DNA from: Klebsormidium nitens
Lineage: Eukaryota; Streptophyta; Klebsormidiophyceae; Klebsormidiales; Klebsormidiaceae
Assembly (NCBI GenBank): GCA_000708835.1
Contig: DF237159.1
Location: 79,660-143,659 of the forward strand
Reading direction: 5' to 3'
Length of the DNA stretch: 64,000 nucleotides
Shown: one piece after another, positions 12,001-23,700 of the stretch
Layout: the number at the start of each line of letters is the position of its first letter
Position numbering within the stretch: position 1 is the first letter of the stretch
The notes under the pieces: model-generated
Told to the model about the DNA's origin: nothing
Database searches by the model: none
What the model saw: the letters and a program-made list of their open reading frames with translations, nothing else
Made by a program: the position numbers and the translations under genes

Positions 12001-14952
12001 GCAGAACAAAACGTCATGCTGATGAGGTTTCTTTGTTGAGTGTGAGTGCGGGGCTGCAGTAGAAGCTCGTATAACCAGGAGTGCGCAAATGTCACTGGAT
12101 TCGTTGAATTTTCCTGCCGCTGCATTTTGCAGGGATGCGTTTCGTATGTGCTTCGATAGTTGATAGCGCAAGGAAAGCCAAAGCTGACGTCATGCTGACG
12201 TCACGCAACCAGAGTACCAGAGAGGTGGCAAACGCGCCGCAGACTTCCCAAGTCGGAAGAACACATTCCGCCGTTTACGTGAAACCGCATCAGTCAAGCC
12301 AGGCACTGTAGAAAGAAACAACATCTTCAGATTCTAACTCAGCACAAAACCTCACATTGTCGTAGTTCCGGTCAGGATCCCTCTTTTACTTGAAACCGCA
12401 TTAGTGAAAGCCAGGCACCATAGAAAAGTGCAATATTTTTTGGGTTCGAACTTAGCACGAAAGCTCACATTGTTGTAGTTCCCGTCAGGATCTGTCGGAT
12501 GCCCAGCACGGCCCCCGCTTCGTACGAGAACCGGGAGTCTGCCTGGTGCTTCCAAACCAGGAACTGGTTCGCCACGCCGTGCCCGCGCTTGACGCCAACG
12601 CTGCCACCCATGATGAGCGTATCTTTGGGAGAGATGGGGGCGGTCACAGTGGAGTTGATGGAAGATCTGCGAGAAAAGGCGAAACGGGGGGATCAGTTGA
12701 ACTCAAGAGTGTCAGTTCTGGGGCCCGGCTAACCCCACGCTGTTCGAGTTCTGAGCGGTTCCTTAGGAGAGATCGGAGCAGTCACAGTGGAGTTGATGGA
12801 GGAACTGCGAAAAGAAACAACAGGGGGGGATGAGAAGATTCGAATCTATAAACAGTCAGGGGGAGGTTGCTGGCAGTACTCATTCAGTCTTGGCAACCGC
12901 TTCGCACTGACGCTGCGCTTCAGGATGAGCGTATCCTTCCGGGAAATGGGGGCGGTCACAGTGGAATTGATGAAAGAACTGCAGTGAAAGTTACTTTGTA
13001 AGGACAAGGTTGGAAAGGGCCTTGGATGATGACATTCTTTACAGGAAGCTTTAAAAGCAGAGTGCGGGGTAAAGATACTTTCGTATCATACACGACAGGA
13101 TCCATATGCGGTAGAGATGAAGGAGGACCTGCGGAGGAATTCGGAAGGGGAGCGCTCTGCAGATGAAAACGAAACACCAGCTGCTGTCAGATCTACCTAG
13201 GAACGCGGTCAAAGGGGATTATGGAGGTAGCGCGGAAACAAACGGCACGGGAAGTGGCCTTCGAAACAACGTTGCAAGCCTGTCTATCTCATATCCAATT
13301 GCAAACGGCGTTCGCTGACCGGTGCGTTTGGCTTTCGGGCGACAAGAAACATTGCTGCACTACGTTCCGTACTGAACTATCCGACAAACTGCTTCTTTAT
13401 CTAACATTTGGCAGTACCATCTTCGAAATCTCTTGCATAGTCAACGCATCAGTGCTGGAACTGTGGTCCCTGCCGATCTGGACTCTACAGGCTTTAGAGA
13501 AGGATTTCGGGAACAGATCGAAGGTCTCCCCATGCTTACGTCAGTTGTTGCACGCCTCTCCTCCGCCAGTCGTTGATGGCTATGCTAGTCAACAGGGTGG
13601 ACGTCTGGTTGAGCCGGGACTGGAGCTTGTTTTCGCTCTGCACAGAAACCAAAAGGACTTTTACGGGAAAACTTCAGGCAGCTAGAGTTGTGACTTGCGA
13701 GCGCCTTGGGCAACAGCCACAACGAAAATCTATGCTCAGCTGTGATTCGATGTTTTTGGGGCAGCTAGAAATAAGTCAGGAAGCTTTGCACGTCTTCAGT
13801 TTTCTTCGAACTATTGCGCGGCCCATACCAGGCTCCGTTTCCAGAAGCTTGTTGCTCCGTTGCCAAGTACTAAAACGGCCACAAGACTCTTATTCATGAT
13901 AATTGAAAACTGACGTGCCTTCAAATGAATCACACGACTTTCCGATGAACTGCCGAAAATTTCCTAGCCTAAGAACAACTCAGAAACTGCTTGGAGACTC
14001 GTCCTTGCACAACAACCGACTGATGTTGCACATAATTGGACTTGCTTATGAACATGCTAAAAACCCTCCTTTCATTTCGAGTCTGAAGAGCCTTCACCTG
14101 CCGCATTTGATACAGCTCATAAGCCTTTCGCATCTCGTCCTTCATTCCGAGATGCTCCCCCAGGTCCATCCCCGAGGCAAGGCCCTTCTTCCCGTAAATG
14201 TCATAGATCTGGGGCACAGGAGGCAAGGAATCAGACAAAATGAGGCCCGTCTTCCTGGTTTTGTCATCAATCGGTACATAGGACGGAAGGTTTGAGTCAA
14301 GACTAGGCCCTTCTTCCCACAGATGTCATAGATCTGGGGGCACAGGAGGGAAGGAATCAGACCGGATGAGGCCCTTCTTCCTTGGTTGTCAACGATTGAA
14401 GCTCAGGAGGACAGAAACTCGACAGTGAGACCCTCCTCCTTGTAATTGTCAAAGATCTGGGGCACAGGCAGGAAGGATTGAGGCACACTGGAACATTAGG
14501 CCCCACCTTTAGGTAGAGGCATAATACCTTGTTTAATATAATTAAAAGCCAGTATTTTTACTGGCATAAACCTGGACCTTCTGTTCTACTCCATCCAAAA
14601 AGTGGTCCTTAATTCGCTTAAACAGCCCATGCGGATTGTATAAAGTCAACCTATCTCACAATATTCTCACTCAGATGGCCAACGACCTTTCCTTTCCGTT
14701 CCCCAGGCTCACCTCTCTCCTCTGTGGATCGCTGAGGGTCTCGTATGCGTCCCGTATTCGGTTGAACTGCTCTGTTGCGACCGCCTTTAGAGCGGTTGAG
14801 CCTCCAGGGACCTTGTCAGGATGACACAGCATTGCCAGGCCGCGGTAGGCCTTGAGAAGTTCGTCGTCCGACGCGTCTTTTGGAACGTTGAGGATGCCAT
14901 ATAGGTCGAGGTCTGGCTCCTCAACCTGACTACCTAGCCGGCGCTGCGCCAT
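6042..14952 (-). CDS. OWL1: DnaJ/DUF3395 protein, OWL1/DNAJC11 homologue (12 exons)
   Basis: Exons in transcript order: 14952-14713, 14208-14098, 13637-13540, 12666-12469, 11815-11701, 11022-10850, 10074-9990, 9348-9295, 8585-8505, 7929-7852, 7382-7101 and 6221-6042. All junctions are GT-AG, all phases agree, and the total is 564 aa, the usual family length. Residues 17-80 form a J domain with the HPD tripeptide in CHPDKV; then comes IYDIYGKKGL. The middle is a beta-rich region (TLIMGGSVGVKRG, LTLGPDMGVAVGW, YTRGGQKFIIP). The C-terminal DUF3395 holds GLVIVEAVYG, LDVTTPVQFLVDD and GFCDPCPGEEKEL. Animal DNAJC11 associates with the mitochondrial MICOS/MIB complex; Arabidopsis OWL1 acts in very-low-fluence light responses. 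The J domain suggests an Hsp70 partner. Exon 1 starts at the only suitable ATG. The symbol is by homology only. Confidence 0.9.
7463..7500 (-). repeat. Faint echo of J-protein exon 11 5' edge
   Basis: Upstream of exon 11 (7382-7101) there is a degraded match to its first 40 or so bases, including a shared GGGTGCAG block. Divergence is high, so this is one of the weaker members of the exon-edge echo class. Confidence 0.35.
7939..7996 (-). repeat. Perfect 29-bp tandem duplication beside an acceptor
   Basis: A 29-bp unit occurs twice head to tail (7939-7967 and 7968-7996) with no visible mismatch. It sits just upstream of the acceptor of J-protein exon 10, which starts at 7929. The identity implies a recent event. 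Confidence 0.85.
11190..11235 (-). repeat. Echo of J-protein exon 6
   Basis: The block repeats, with a few mismatches, the exon 6 segment at 10972-11005 (GCGGCTCC, GGCGACGCCCATGTCGG). The offset is about 221 bp, on the upstream side of the exon. It lies in intron 5, so the transcript contains a decayed copy of coding sequence. Confidence 0.75.
11966..12200 (-). repeat. Two echoes of J-protein exon 5 5' edge with acceptor region
   Basis: The real edge has TGCTTCGACAATTGCCTGCA at 11801-11820. Decayed copies begin at 11973 and 12148, offsets of 172 and 175 bp. Adjacent bases (ACGTCATGCTGA) are repeated too, so the unit spans the junction and part of the intron. Both copies lie upstream of the exon in the transcript. 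Confidence 0.8.
12340..12385 (-). repeat. Echo of J-protein exon 4 3' edge with decoy donor
   Basis: CATTGTCGTAGTTCCGGTCA near 12355 repeats the true 3' edge near 12468 (CATTGTTGTAGTTCCCGTCA) at an offset of 113 bp, on the downstream side. It keeps a GTGAG-type donor, so it is a credible decoy 5' splice site. Confidence 0.8.
12735..13150 (-). repeat. Three echoes of J-protein exon 4 5' edge
   Basis: The true exon 4 start near 12643-12666 contains GTCACAGTGGAGTTGATG. Close copies start at 12781 and 12955, offsets of 138 and 174 bp. A more decayed copy lies near 13120-13150. The first copies keep the flanking purine block, which is a pyrimidine tract plus CAG acceptor on the sense strand. Confidence 0.85.
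14300..14480 (-). repeat. Two echoes of J-protein exon 2 5' edge
   Basis: TGTCATAGATCTGGGGCACA marks the true exon 2 start at 14199. Copies occur at 14324 and 14447, offsets of 125 and 123 bp. Both keep the CCCCAG-type acceptor (seen as CTGGGG on the plus strand), so intron 1 carries three candidate 3' splice sites in series. Confidence 0.85.
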
Positions 14953-16206
14953 TGTTTTGCGAGTCTCTCAAGAGTCTCTTTCCCTTCCCTCCTCTTCTTA
15001 ATCCCCCTCTTTCTTTTTGCTCTTTACATCAGTCTTCTGTCACTGTCCTCATTCCTGTCTTTTCACCACTTCAGTTCTCTACGGCAAGCTGTTGATCCGG
15101 AATCCAATCTCCCCAACAGAAGTGGGGCCTAACGGGATATCCTACTTCCAAAAGTGCTTTTCATCCCTGAGCTTGGGAACACCTGCAGTAACGCACCAAA
15201 TTGAAGATCCTGGAGCCGTTTGAGTAATCTCCAAGCTTACTCTTCGCTTGACCTGCTGCTCTTAGAATCTCAAGACCTCTGGTGGTGAGTCCGAAGCTTT
15301 CTTGAGAAAGTTTCCGGCGGCGCTTTGAAAGCTCCTTATGTAACTCTGCAGCTGCTATCCTCTACACATAGAAGGATGGTCTGCTCCGGTGCAGGCCTGC
15401 AGAGTAAAGTTTCTTCTTCACTTGCATTTTCCACGGAAAGAGCAAAATAAAGTTAACGGAGAACTCAACTACAGCTACTCATTCAAAGACTTACCACCAC
15501 CAACGGTCCAAGGAAGGGTCACTTTTGAAGAACGCCACCCTGCAGGAAGTAGTGCCGACAGTTCCCCAGGACAGACTTTTTTACAAGCAGACAGACAATA
15601 TTAGAAAACATGTCAAGTTGATGGTGTCCGTTCAATATCAAAGTACAAGAAGCAAAGTCTTCTGCCTGCATGTAAGCTCCTAATTCCAACACGACTCCCA
15701 AAGAAACAGACTTGGAACAGAGTTCAGAATGTTTAAGATCCTCATTACTATTGCGAAACATCATACGACACCAGTGCACAGCATTGCAAAACTTTTCGAG
15801 AAAACAGGACACTCATGCGCGTACCGGTATTCGCATGTCGCTTGGGGGTGTTCTTGGGACCAATGCTGTAGCTTTAGAAAAGCTTTGCTCCTGAGCTACA
15901 ACATTCTTTCGATCAGGTCCATGCGCTAATTTCAATTTTCAGGAAAAGGGCCAAGAGCAAAAGTTTTGCTGGAGAGGAACCTTTTCAAGGCTTTGCTTGA
16001 TGACCACTGCAAGGCAAGTTTGTCATAAGCGATGAGCACTTCGTCCCATAGGGGGACGGTATACCTAGGTGGAAGAGAAGGTACTATACGCCGACGTTGC
16101 TGCCCCACCCCTGCTGACCAGATTGCCAAGGCTCGCTGTACTGTTCGGAGCCCTGGATTCTTGTTTGCCTATAATACAATAAAGTTAGCAGTACGACCTT
16201 ACGACG

Positions 16207-16228
16207 TACCGTATATCTGCATACGGTA
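16207..16228. repeat. Short inverted repeat
   Basis: TACCGTAT at 16207-16214 pairs exactly with ATACGGTA at 16221-16228 around a 6-base loop. Related TACCG and GGTATA words follow directly. No function can be assigned. Confidence 0.5.
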
Positions 16229-18253
16229 TATGCTATACCGGTACTACAGTGAGGCCCAGGGGCACTCCTGACTCCTGATTCCTGAAGGCTGAAGCAGCAT
16301 CCTGCTGATTGGACTCGGAGCATGGAAAGTGGCTGCAGATGACCAAAGACGGTAGGTCCAATTAAGGCATCACGAGAAGTTGTGGAGCAAGGAGAGCGCT
16401 TGCAACACAGCTCCCCCATGCCAATGAGGTTGTAAGTGGTTAATTTGCATCTCGCATACCACAAGCAAAGCTCATCGGGCAGGTAATGTCGGGCTAGTGG
16501 TCAGGCGAGCAGGTGCACCAACTTTTTGAGAGCAGTGCTCAATTCATCTGGAGGAATCATTCATTCTCTCCTTCACAAGATCAACTCGGTGGAGTTGGCA
16601 AACAAAAGCAGGGTAAACTGAGAGCTTACGGCGGCATCAACTTCTGATGGCTGCAAAAGCGGCTGCCAATGACGGCGCCAAGAATGTGGTGCCGAGTATA
16701 AGCGCTGTGGCACCCACTGATTGGACCACGGCAAGCGAGAACCCAAAGCTAGAGGGGTGCGGAGCCAAGGGGACTGATTGCGAAGAGTGAGCTCAAAACA
16801 CAGTCTCTGGCTTGGAAAGTGTGGTCGCGATTCCAGGCGCCACACTTGAAGGAGGAGACAGACCTTGTACATTCTAGTCTTTCAAAAAGATCTGGCGCAA
16901 AGAAACTGTTCTGCACCCCCTTGTCAGATTGCTGCCAGTGACGTCACAATGGCAATCCCAATTGGGCTTACTTTTGGAAGTCTTTGATGGTGAAATTGCG
17001 TATGCTCCCTTGAGTTTCTCCAAATACAGGAGTTGCCCTTGATGTTGCAATGAGGGAATGAAGAGTTCTAGGCTGCTCCCTAACTGTCTAGCTTGCCAGG
17101 TCTTTGCGGAGTCCGCTTAAGTTGTCCAAACACCTGCCTTGATTCACAATGCCCTCAGTGCAGGGCCAAGGAAATTGTCAGGGAGTTCAGGCTTGTTGTG
17201 TGTCTTCTCATTGCTGTTGAATCAGGCAAAACTGAAGGGCTATCGTCAAGCCCCTGATCTGAGAGCTGCGGTCTGTCCCTGAGCAGGTGTTGCACAGGAT
17301 CATACGGGTTCAGTCAAATGCCATGGAGGATCTACTGTAAGAAGGTAAGACTTTGGATTGACATCACGGGGGAAAGAAAGATCTCATTGGTCAATCCACT
17401 TCCATCCTTTTTCAGTTATTTTGGTAGCTGCCGGCAGTTGTGCAAGTTGGATTCACATTTAATTATCTGAATACACTGGTGCAGCTTCCTGAAAAAGTCA
17501 GGGGAAGGAGCCAAATCTTGACACGATCAGCCCTGCTTTCTCAATGCGCTACGTAGATCCTTGGCGCCTACGAGTGTTGGACGAATAGAGTGCGTCCTCG
17601 CAATTGGCTGACTCAAGAAAATATTCAGGAGGTTACCCTGGAAGTTGAACACTGGAATAACCCCACCAGTGCAGTGTCACATCTGAAAGGGGCCCTCCTG
17701 AATTTTGATAGACAATTGTCTGAGTTTAAGTTGCTCAGGGTTGAAGTGTGTCAGTCTAGACCAAACGCTCAAGCTTGCGCTCAACTGGTGAGTGAGACTG
17801 TTCAGCAACTTCCATTAGAATGCTGAGGTCCTATCCTCCCTCTGCAGGGGTGCAATCTGGAGGGTGACTGGAAAGACTGTAAGCCAGTGTCTCCCTCTTG
17901 CTTATCGTCCCTGCGACCTTTTGATCAACATCCCATAGATGCATGCTGCTACATCCTCGTGTTCTTTATGTGGAACGCAGTGGTTGTGATTGAATCGAGG
18001 TGCATCTAACTGAGAACGTTCTGATGGTTGATCAAATGTCGTTCATTGGATTCTTCAGGAGCTGTTTTCTGCCGAAAGCGAGCACACACAGTCAAAGTTT
18101 TCAACTTTGAACAGACGACCTGGAATACATGTATACGTGAGGAGGTTGACTGTCGGACTGTGAGGTTGAAACAAGGATTATTAGTTGCGACGCAAACTCG
18201 TTTCCTTCGGAAGAGTATGCTGGGTCCGTGAAATTGTCCGGCGGACCTCCCTC

Positions 18254-18487
18254 ATGTTTATGCTGAAATTGCTTCTCTGCTACTCCTTTATAGGCCAGAG
18301 CTCCTGCAAAGACATGTGCTTCAAGGACCCCACCATCAGGGACTACAAGTGGTCCAGCTGGGTCGACCGATCACCCGGCGATCCAGTCAAGTCAAAGGTA
18401 GGGCTGAAAGACTCCTTTACTTTTAAGGCAGACACTCAGTTTACAGATGGGCCCAGCTGTCCTGGAATCGACGTTTACCATCTATAA
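18254..18487 (+). CDS. Possible small secreted cysteine-containing peptide (weak)
   Basis: This 77-residue frame starts with ATG and a hydrophobic stretch (MFMLKLLLCYSFIGQSSC) that resembles a signal peptide. The hydrophilic remainder includes KDMCFKDPTIRDYKWSSW and a later Cys. There are four Cys in all, one of them inside the hydrophobic stretch. A CTTTATAG acceptor-like site falls inside it at about 18294, so part of it could instead be an internal exon of an unrecognised gene. I know no matching family. Chance is a real alternative. Confidence 0.2.
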   Translation: MFMLKLLLCYSFIGQSSCKDMCFKDPTIRDYKWSSWVDRSPGDPVKSKVGLKDSFTFKADTQFTDGPSCPGIDVYHL

Positions 18488-19720
18488 GTGGAGTGGATCG
18501 AACGCGATTTCGACGAGGGCGCACCGTTCCGCCCTTGGTTGTCTAACCCGGTTCTGAACCTGGTTGTCAAACCAAGGCCTAACGTACCTGATTCCCAAAC
18601 GGAGACAGAGAAGCACGACTCAAGGGCACCAGAATCCTTCCAATTGGATGGGAGTTATAGTTTCGTACGACCCATACTCTTAAATCTGATGCTTCCAAAG
18701 TGAAAGTATCGAGTCTGTGTGTACGAACAGCCTGGCATTCTTTTGCATTGAAGATAGACCAATCCTTTTGGCGACATAAAAGAACAATGACAAGAGGCTG
18801 GTCCCCGAACGGAGGCGCTTTATAGACACCTTTTGCCATATGCGGAAGGGTTCCAACCCGCTTTCATCACTCTTCAAGGTCACCCGGCAGCGTTTCCGTC
18901 CAGCTCCTTTTTGGCTCGATAAGCAGTTCGCTAATCTGGGTCTTGATCTACTTGTAACGTGACGCTTTAATACGAATCCTTTAGCAACGTGAATGGCGGC
19001 AACAATGGTCAATGAAAGCAGACAAGATAACGAAACGGAATATGTTGGAAGTAACACCACTGGGGAGAGTCCTTAGGTTTCATATCTTGAGTACCTACTC
19101 TCCTACGTTCAGGATGCGATCCTGTTTCTTTTTTTCCATTTCGAATCAGGTCTGGAGCTGCTCTCTTGTCAGGGCAAGATGTATTGGCGCATACTCTAGG
19201 GACACCACGCAACATTATACGAATCACTCTTGTGTATTACTCTTGCAGGCCTGCACAGAAGCATGCTTGAAGGGTTGCCTATGGCGGGTGAGTTCAAGCG
19301 AACCCGACACGTCTGCTTGGCTTCTATATTTGGACTGCTCGCAAGTGAGGTACGCGCATGCAGTCATCTCGTTTTGACGAGACAGAAAGCGAAGGAAGAA
19401 AGTGAAGGACCACATTTCATGTTTCCTTGCGCATTTGTGTCGGCCCGGTTTCCCCACCTCTGAACTTCAGAGTCTGTGAAGTTGCTTCCAGGTATGCAGC
19501 AAAAGACTGTCAGGATGCTTTAAAGGATCTGCATCGATATTTTTTGTGCAGATGTTCTTCCAGAAAGAGGACAACTAATGAGCACATCGAAACGATGTGC
19601 GTTCAACAAGCTACTTCAACATTCTTTTGTACGGCAGCGTTGCGGCGTTGAGGCCACTTAAACAGGATTGCAATGAGGACACGAGCGCTTGGAGTTGCTC
19701 CAGGTACAAACTTTTGTCTC

Positions 19721-19916
19721 CTATTGGATTAGATGCTTGGACTTAAAGTCTATGGAACTACTAAGCGGTATAGAGTCGAACTTAAAGACCTCATAAACCT
19801 TCATATTTGCACTTGCACTCGCTGGTAGATTTTCAAACGTGAACTTAACTTTGAATGCCTGAGTACCACTTTGGCCCAACGATAGCTGGATCGGCCCTCC
19901 AACTAGACCGTCAAAG
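19721..19916 (-). pseudogene. Protein-like fragment, possible terminal exon or relic
   Basis: After a GTGCAG acceptor-like site the minus strand reads TFDGLVGGPIQLSLGQSGTQ, then FKVKFTFENLPASASANMK and a stop. The composition looks like a beta-rich protein, but there is no ATG and I find no upstream exon. Codon use is more AT-rich than in the neighbouring genes. It could be the last exon of an unseen gene or a relic of one. Confidence 0.25.
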
Positions 19917-20146
19917 GTCTGCACCTAGTCAAATTGCGCAAGTCATTGCATGGAAGCCCGCTCACCTATAGCCGCCAGATTCTGTCAAGTGTACATAAAT
20001 GCATCATTGGAGCCCCATGAGAACGTACGGTTGCATGACATGACGCTATATGCGCAATGTTGGTTTGAGTGACCATGTGTACATATCATGCCGCCATGTC
20101 ACCGTGTCCGGGCACAGATCATGCTCCACGTTGCCATCCAGCGCCG

Positions 20147-20162
20147 TAGCTGGCGCCAGCTA
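20147..20162. repeat. Perfect 16-bp palindrome between short direct repeats
   Basis: TAGCTGGCGCCAGCTA is its own reverse complement. It is flanked by near-identical copies of TCATGCTCC(AC)GTTGCCATCC at about 20118 and 20163. No function is known. Confidence 0.5.
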
Positions 20163-20739
20163 TCATGCTCCGTTGCCATCCGATTCAGGCCGGGCGGCTA
20201 ACGGTAATTAATTAATTGACTCATTGTACGCGGTTCGACATGCAATGAGCTAGCTCTAACGGAGAATTCTGGCAGCTTCCGCGACAATTGCAATATGTAC
20301 TACAAGATATAACGGCCCAAGCTCAATGATTTGCACATGCAATTGGCCAGGCAATAGTCACATTAGCCTAGGCTGGCGCGGCACATGGTGCGCATTTTTC
20401 GTACGGCCAGCCACTTGACGCTTTCATGCAACGTGCAATGATGTATGCATGTACGTTCCAAACAGGCAGACAGTGACCCTACACCTGGCACTGTAAGCTC
20501 TCAAAAGTCGATACGTTGCAGATCGCCATGCTTCAACGGAAGCACGCTGAAGATCTATTTTACATCCATGACGATCAAAGCAAGAAAGTCCAGTGTAGCA
20601 ACCTGGTGCAACGGTCACTCCCCACACAAATAAGCGGAGATGGGCCAAAGATGTGGCCGGACAATACGTTCTGCTTTATGTTCGACCAATGTTTCCCAAG
20701 TGCGAACCTTCGCAAGTTTCTCAGAGCTCAGTGGCATCA

Positions 20740-23700
20740 TCAGCGGCCGAACCCAGGCGGCAAGTCCAAGTCCCTCGGCTGGGGAGGGGGGTTTTGCGGG
20801 CGACCGAACCCGGGGGGTAACCCATCATCCGGAGCGTTGTCTGATCGCCCCAAGAAACGAACCGGTCCCCGCATGTCTTGGTGCGGGTTCGGCACCGGAG
20901 GTTGGCCGCCGTAGTACGGCGGCGGGGGCGCCGTTCCGGCCCCAGGGTTTGGAAGGGTTGGGAAGTTGGGCCGGTTCGAGAATGGCTCGGGCAAAACAAA
21001 CTCAGGGAGCTCGTCCTCGCCGTCCGAAAGGGCCCCATGTCCGGCCCAATTGCGCGTCTCCCCAGCCACCCGTAGCGCGCCTCCGGTCACGACAGGGCCC
21101 CGCCCCGGCGGGCTCTGGTGTGACGTCAGCCGGTTGGTGGGGCTCGCCTGCGGGTGGCGGTACGGGGACGTGACACGTGGCGGGCTGCGGTAAGGTGACG
21201 TCATCCGGGGCGGGCTCGTCTGCGGCGCGCGGGGTGGTGACGTCATCCAGGGCGGAGTGGGTTGGGGGGCTGAGAACGGCGGGGGCTGGGGCGGTTGTTG
21301 GTAGCCGAAGAGCGGCCCTCCTGGAAGCGACGCTTCTGGGGGGTTCGTTTGCATGCCTCCCCTGCCCCCTGAATGTACCCTCTGCTGGGGACTCCCCCTT
21401 GGGTTAACCCCTAACCCGCGGTCAGCAAAGCCGCTCGAGCGGTTCCGGTCGGGTGAGAAAGATTCCGTGCGCTGCTGTCCGGAAAAGGCCTTGCTGGGCA
21501 CAGCGACGCCGGCGCCACTGCCGGAATAGCCCGGGGGCAAGTCGGCCCGTCTCTCAACAGGGCCCCCGAACCCTCTCGCTTCGTGCTGGGCGGACCCCGA
21601 AAATGTGACACGCTGCTGGGGGGGGCTGCTTTTCGGCGGACCACGCTCCCCCCCGGAATGGGGGGCGGTTTGGGTTGTCCCCGCGAATGAGTGTCTTTGC
21701 TCCGCAAGGGGGGGTCCCGGCCAACTCGGTGACCGCTGGTTGGTTTCCGCACTCGGTCGGAAAGTTTTGGCTTCCTCCGGAGGCGAGTGCGCCGTTTTGG
21801 CGAAGTCCACGGACTTCCCCTGAGCAATTCCCCGTTCAGCCGTCCCCTCCCCTTTCGCGCTACTCGAAACGCTCCCCGAGGGCCTAGCGATGCCCCCCCG
21901 CGCCGTTGCCCCATGCTCCGGAACCGGAACCCCCTGTCCGGAAACCGTACCCCCCTGAAGCGAAACCGCACCCCCTGGTCGGGGCCGATCCCCAGCCTTC
22001 TTCCCCGCCGCCCTGTCAATCACGAGCTGCAGGGGGGTGTCCTCATTCAACAGCGCCGAAGGGGGGGGCCGTTTCTTTACCCCCCCAGGAGACTTCGGCT
22101 CAGCGTTCAGGTCCAAAACCGGAACGGCGGACTTCTTCCGGTGCTCAGGGATTGCGGTCGGGGAAGCCAGCCCCCGGAATGAGGGGGGCGCACGCAACCC
22201 TCCGGTCCAATCTGCCGCGTGCCCCCCCTTTGCGCCCAACGGCTGCGCCTCTTGACGGGGATCTAAAGAGCGCTCCAATCTCATCCGTATGCTTTGGCTG
22301 GTGCTTTGGCCCCCCCCCTGATTTGCTGCCAGATCGCCCCCCCGGAACGAGGATCCGTCGACAGAGGCCCTCCCTTCCGCCCCAAACGATGGGCCAAAGC
22401 TGTGCAACCCCGCGCTCAGGGGGGCCGCTTTCTGCCCCGCAACCACCCCCCCGGAAGGAGCTACCGCAGTCAGGGGGCGGCCCTGAGCAAACCCATCCGG
22501 TTTGACAGGAACCCCCTGCAGCAAATTCTGGACACCGCCAAAGGGCGAAACGGTTCCTGCGCTTGGAGAGGGGGGCGGCTTGTCGTTCGAGTCAAAGAGC
22601 CGCCCCGAAACGTCAGATCCTAACCCCCTGCCTCGCCCTCTGCCTCTTCCCCCCCTCCCTCTGCCCCCTTCCGAGACCCCCCTGCCGCGTCCCCTGTGGA
22701 CAGTCGCGAACTGCCGGTTACCATCCCCTTGACCATCCCCCAACCCGGTTTTCTTCTTGGCTGGTTTAGGGAGGAGCCCACCTCCGAGAGGCTTCCTGGC
22801 AAGCGCCGCAATTGGGGGACTGTCCGACGGGCTAAAGCCAGCCTGCGCATCCCCCCCCGAAACATTGATCCGCTGTAGATTCGCACCTGGGCTCGCCAAG
22901 TTTGTGGCTGCGGTGACGCCGCCGCTCAGCACGCTGTTAGCCTGACCCTGCAGCAAACCCGGGGCTAACCCAAGTGCACCAACGCCCGCTCCCGCGCCAG
23001 CTGGCGCACTCCCATTCGACGGGGCAACGCTCCGCTCCCCCCCACCTTGACCCCATCCTCTGCTGACATCACCACTCCCAGTGTAAGACGTCACGACTCC
23101 CCCCAGCTTGCCCACCAGCCCGGACATATTCACGGGGGTTCCGTCCGCTGCTTTCGCCACCCCCCCGGAAGGATGTGCGGCCTGGATGGGGGGCCCGTTC
23201 GCCGCTTTGGCGGCCCCCCCGGGAGGTGCTGGTGACTTGCGAGGCCTGCCCAGTGGCTTAGAACCCTTGGAAACCTTCAGCTTGATCTTGTTGATGGGAA
23301 TGTCTTCCAAGTCCTCCTCACCCTGGCGCAGCTTCTTGCGGGGTTTGGCGGGTTTGGGCTCCTTAGGCTCCCTGCAAAAAGAGTTTCATACGCATATATA
23401 TGCAGTTGACACGTGGGTGATCAAAATTTCTATTCCGCTTTGCTTCAAAGAACAAGCGCACCAAATCAGAACTCCAAGACTCGAAAAGCTCTACAACTCA
23501 GAAAGAAAGTGTCGTTTGACACGGTGCTGGACCCTCTTTGAAGTTTTTCAAACCACGTTCGGTTGGTTTGAACGACGGCTGGTCGATTAGTACTATAACC
23601 ACACTCATCCACGTCGTATCCGCTTCTAAACAGTTAAGGTGCGAGCTGGTGGCTGCGGCCTGGAGAAAAGAAAAAACAAACCCAGAGAAAAAAGGGGACA

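Larger units (their letters stand above)
14953..20739. other. Gene-poor 5.8-kb interval
   Basis: The interval lies between the J-protein start and the PIE1 stop, both read on the minus strand. I find no recognisable protein family. There is a hairpin at 16207-16228 (TACCGTAT with ATACGGTA), a possible small secreted peptide at 18254, a protein-like fragment near 19721-19916, and a perfect 16-bp palindrome at 20147-20162. From about 19,950 to 20,420 the sequence is rich in GCATG and ATGCA words. Non-coding RNA genes cannot be excluded by eye. Confidence 0.5.

Noticed and set aside
12735-12985. Extra coding exons of the J-protein
   Set aside because: The repeated exon 4 starts look like exons but break frame or stop soon. 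The family needs only one copy, and the phases work without them.
21177-23310. Several plus-strand frames of 70-200 codons
   Set aside because: They are antisense to the last PIE1 exon, which is GC-rich and free of stops in several frames. No recognisable proteins.
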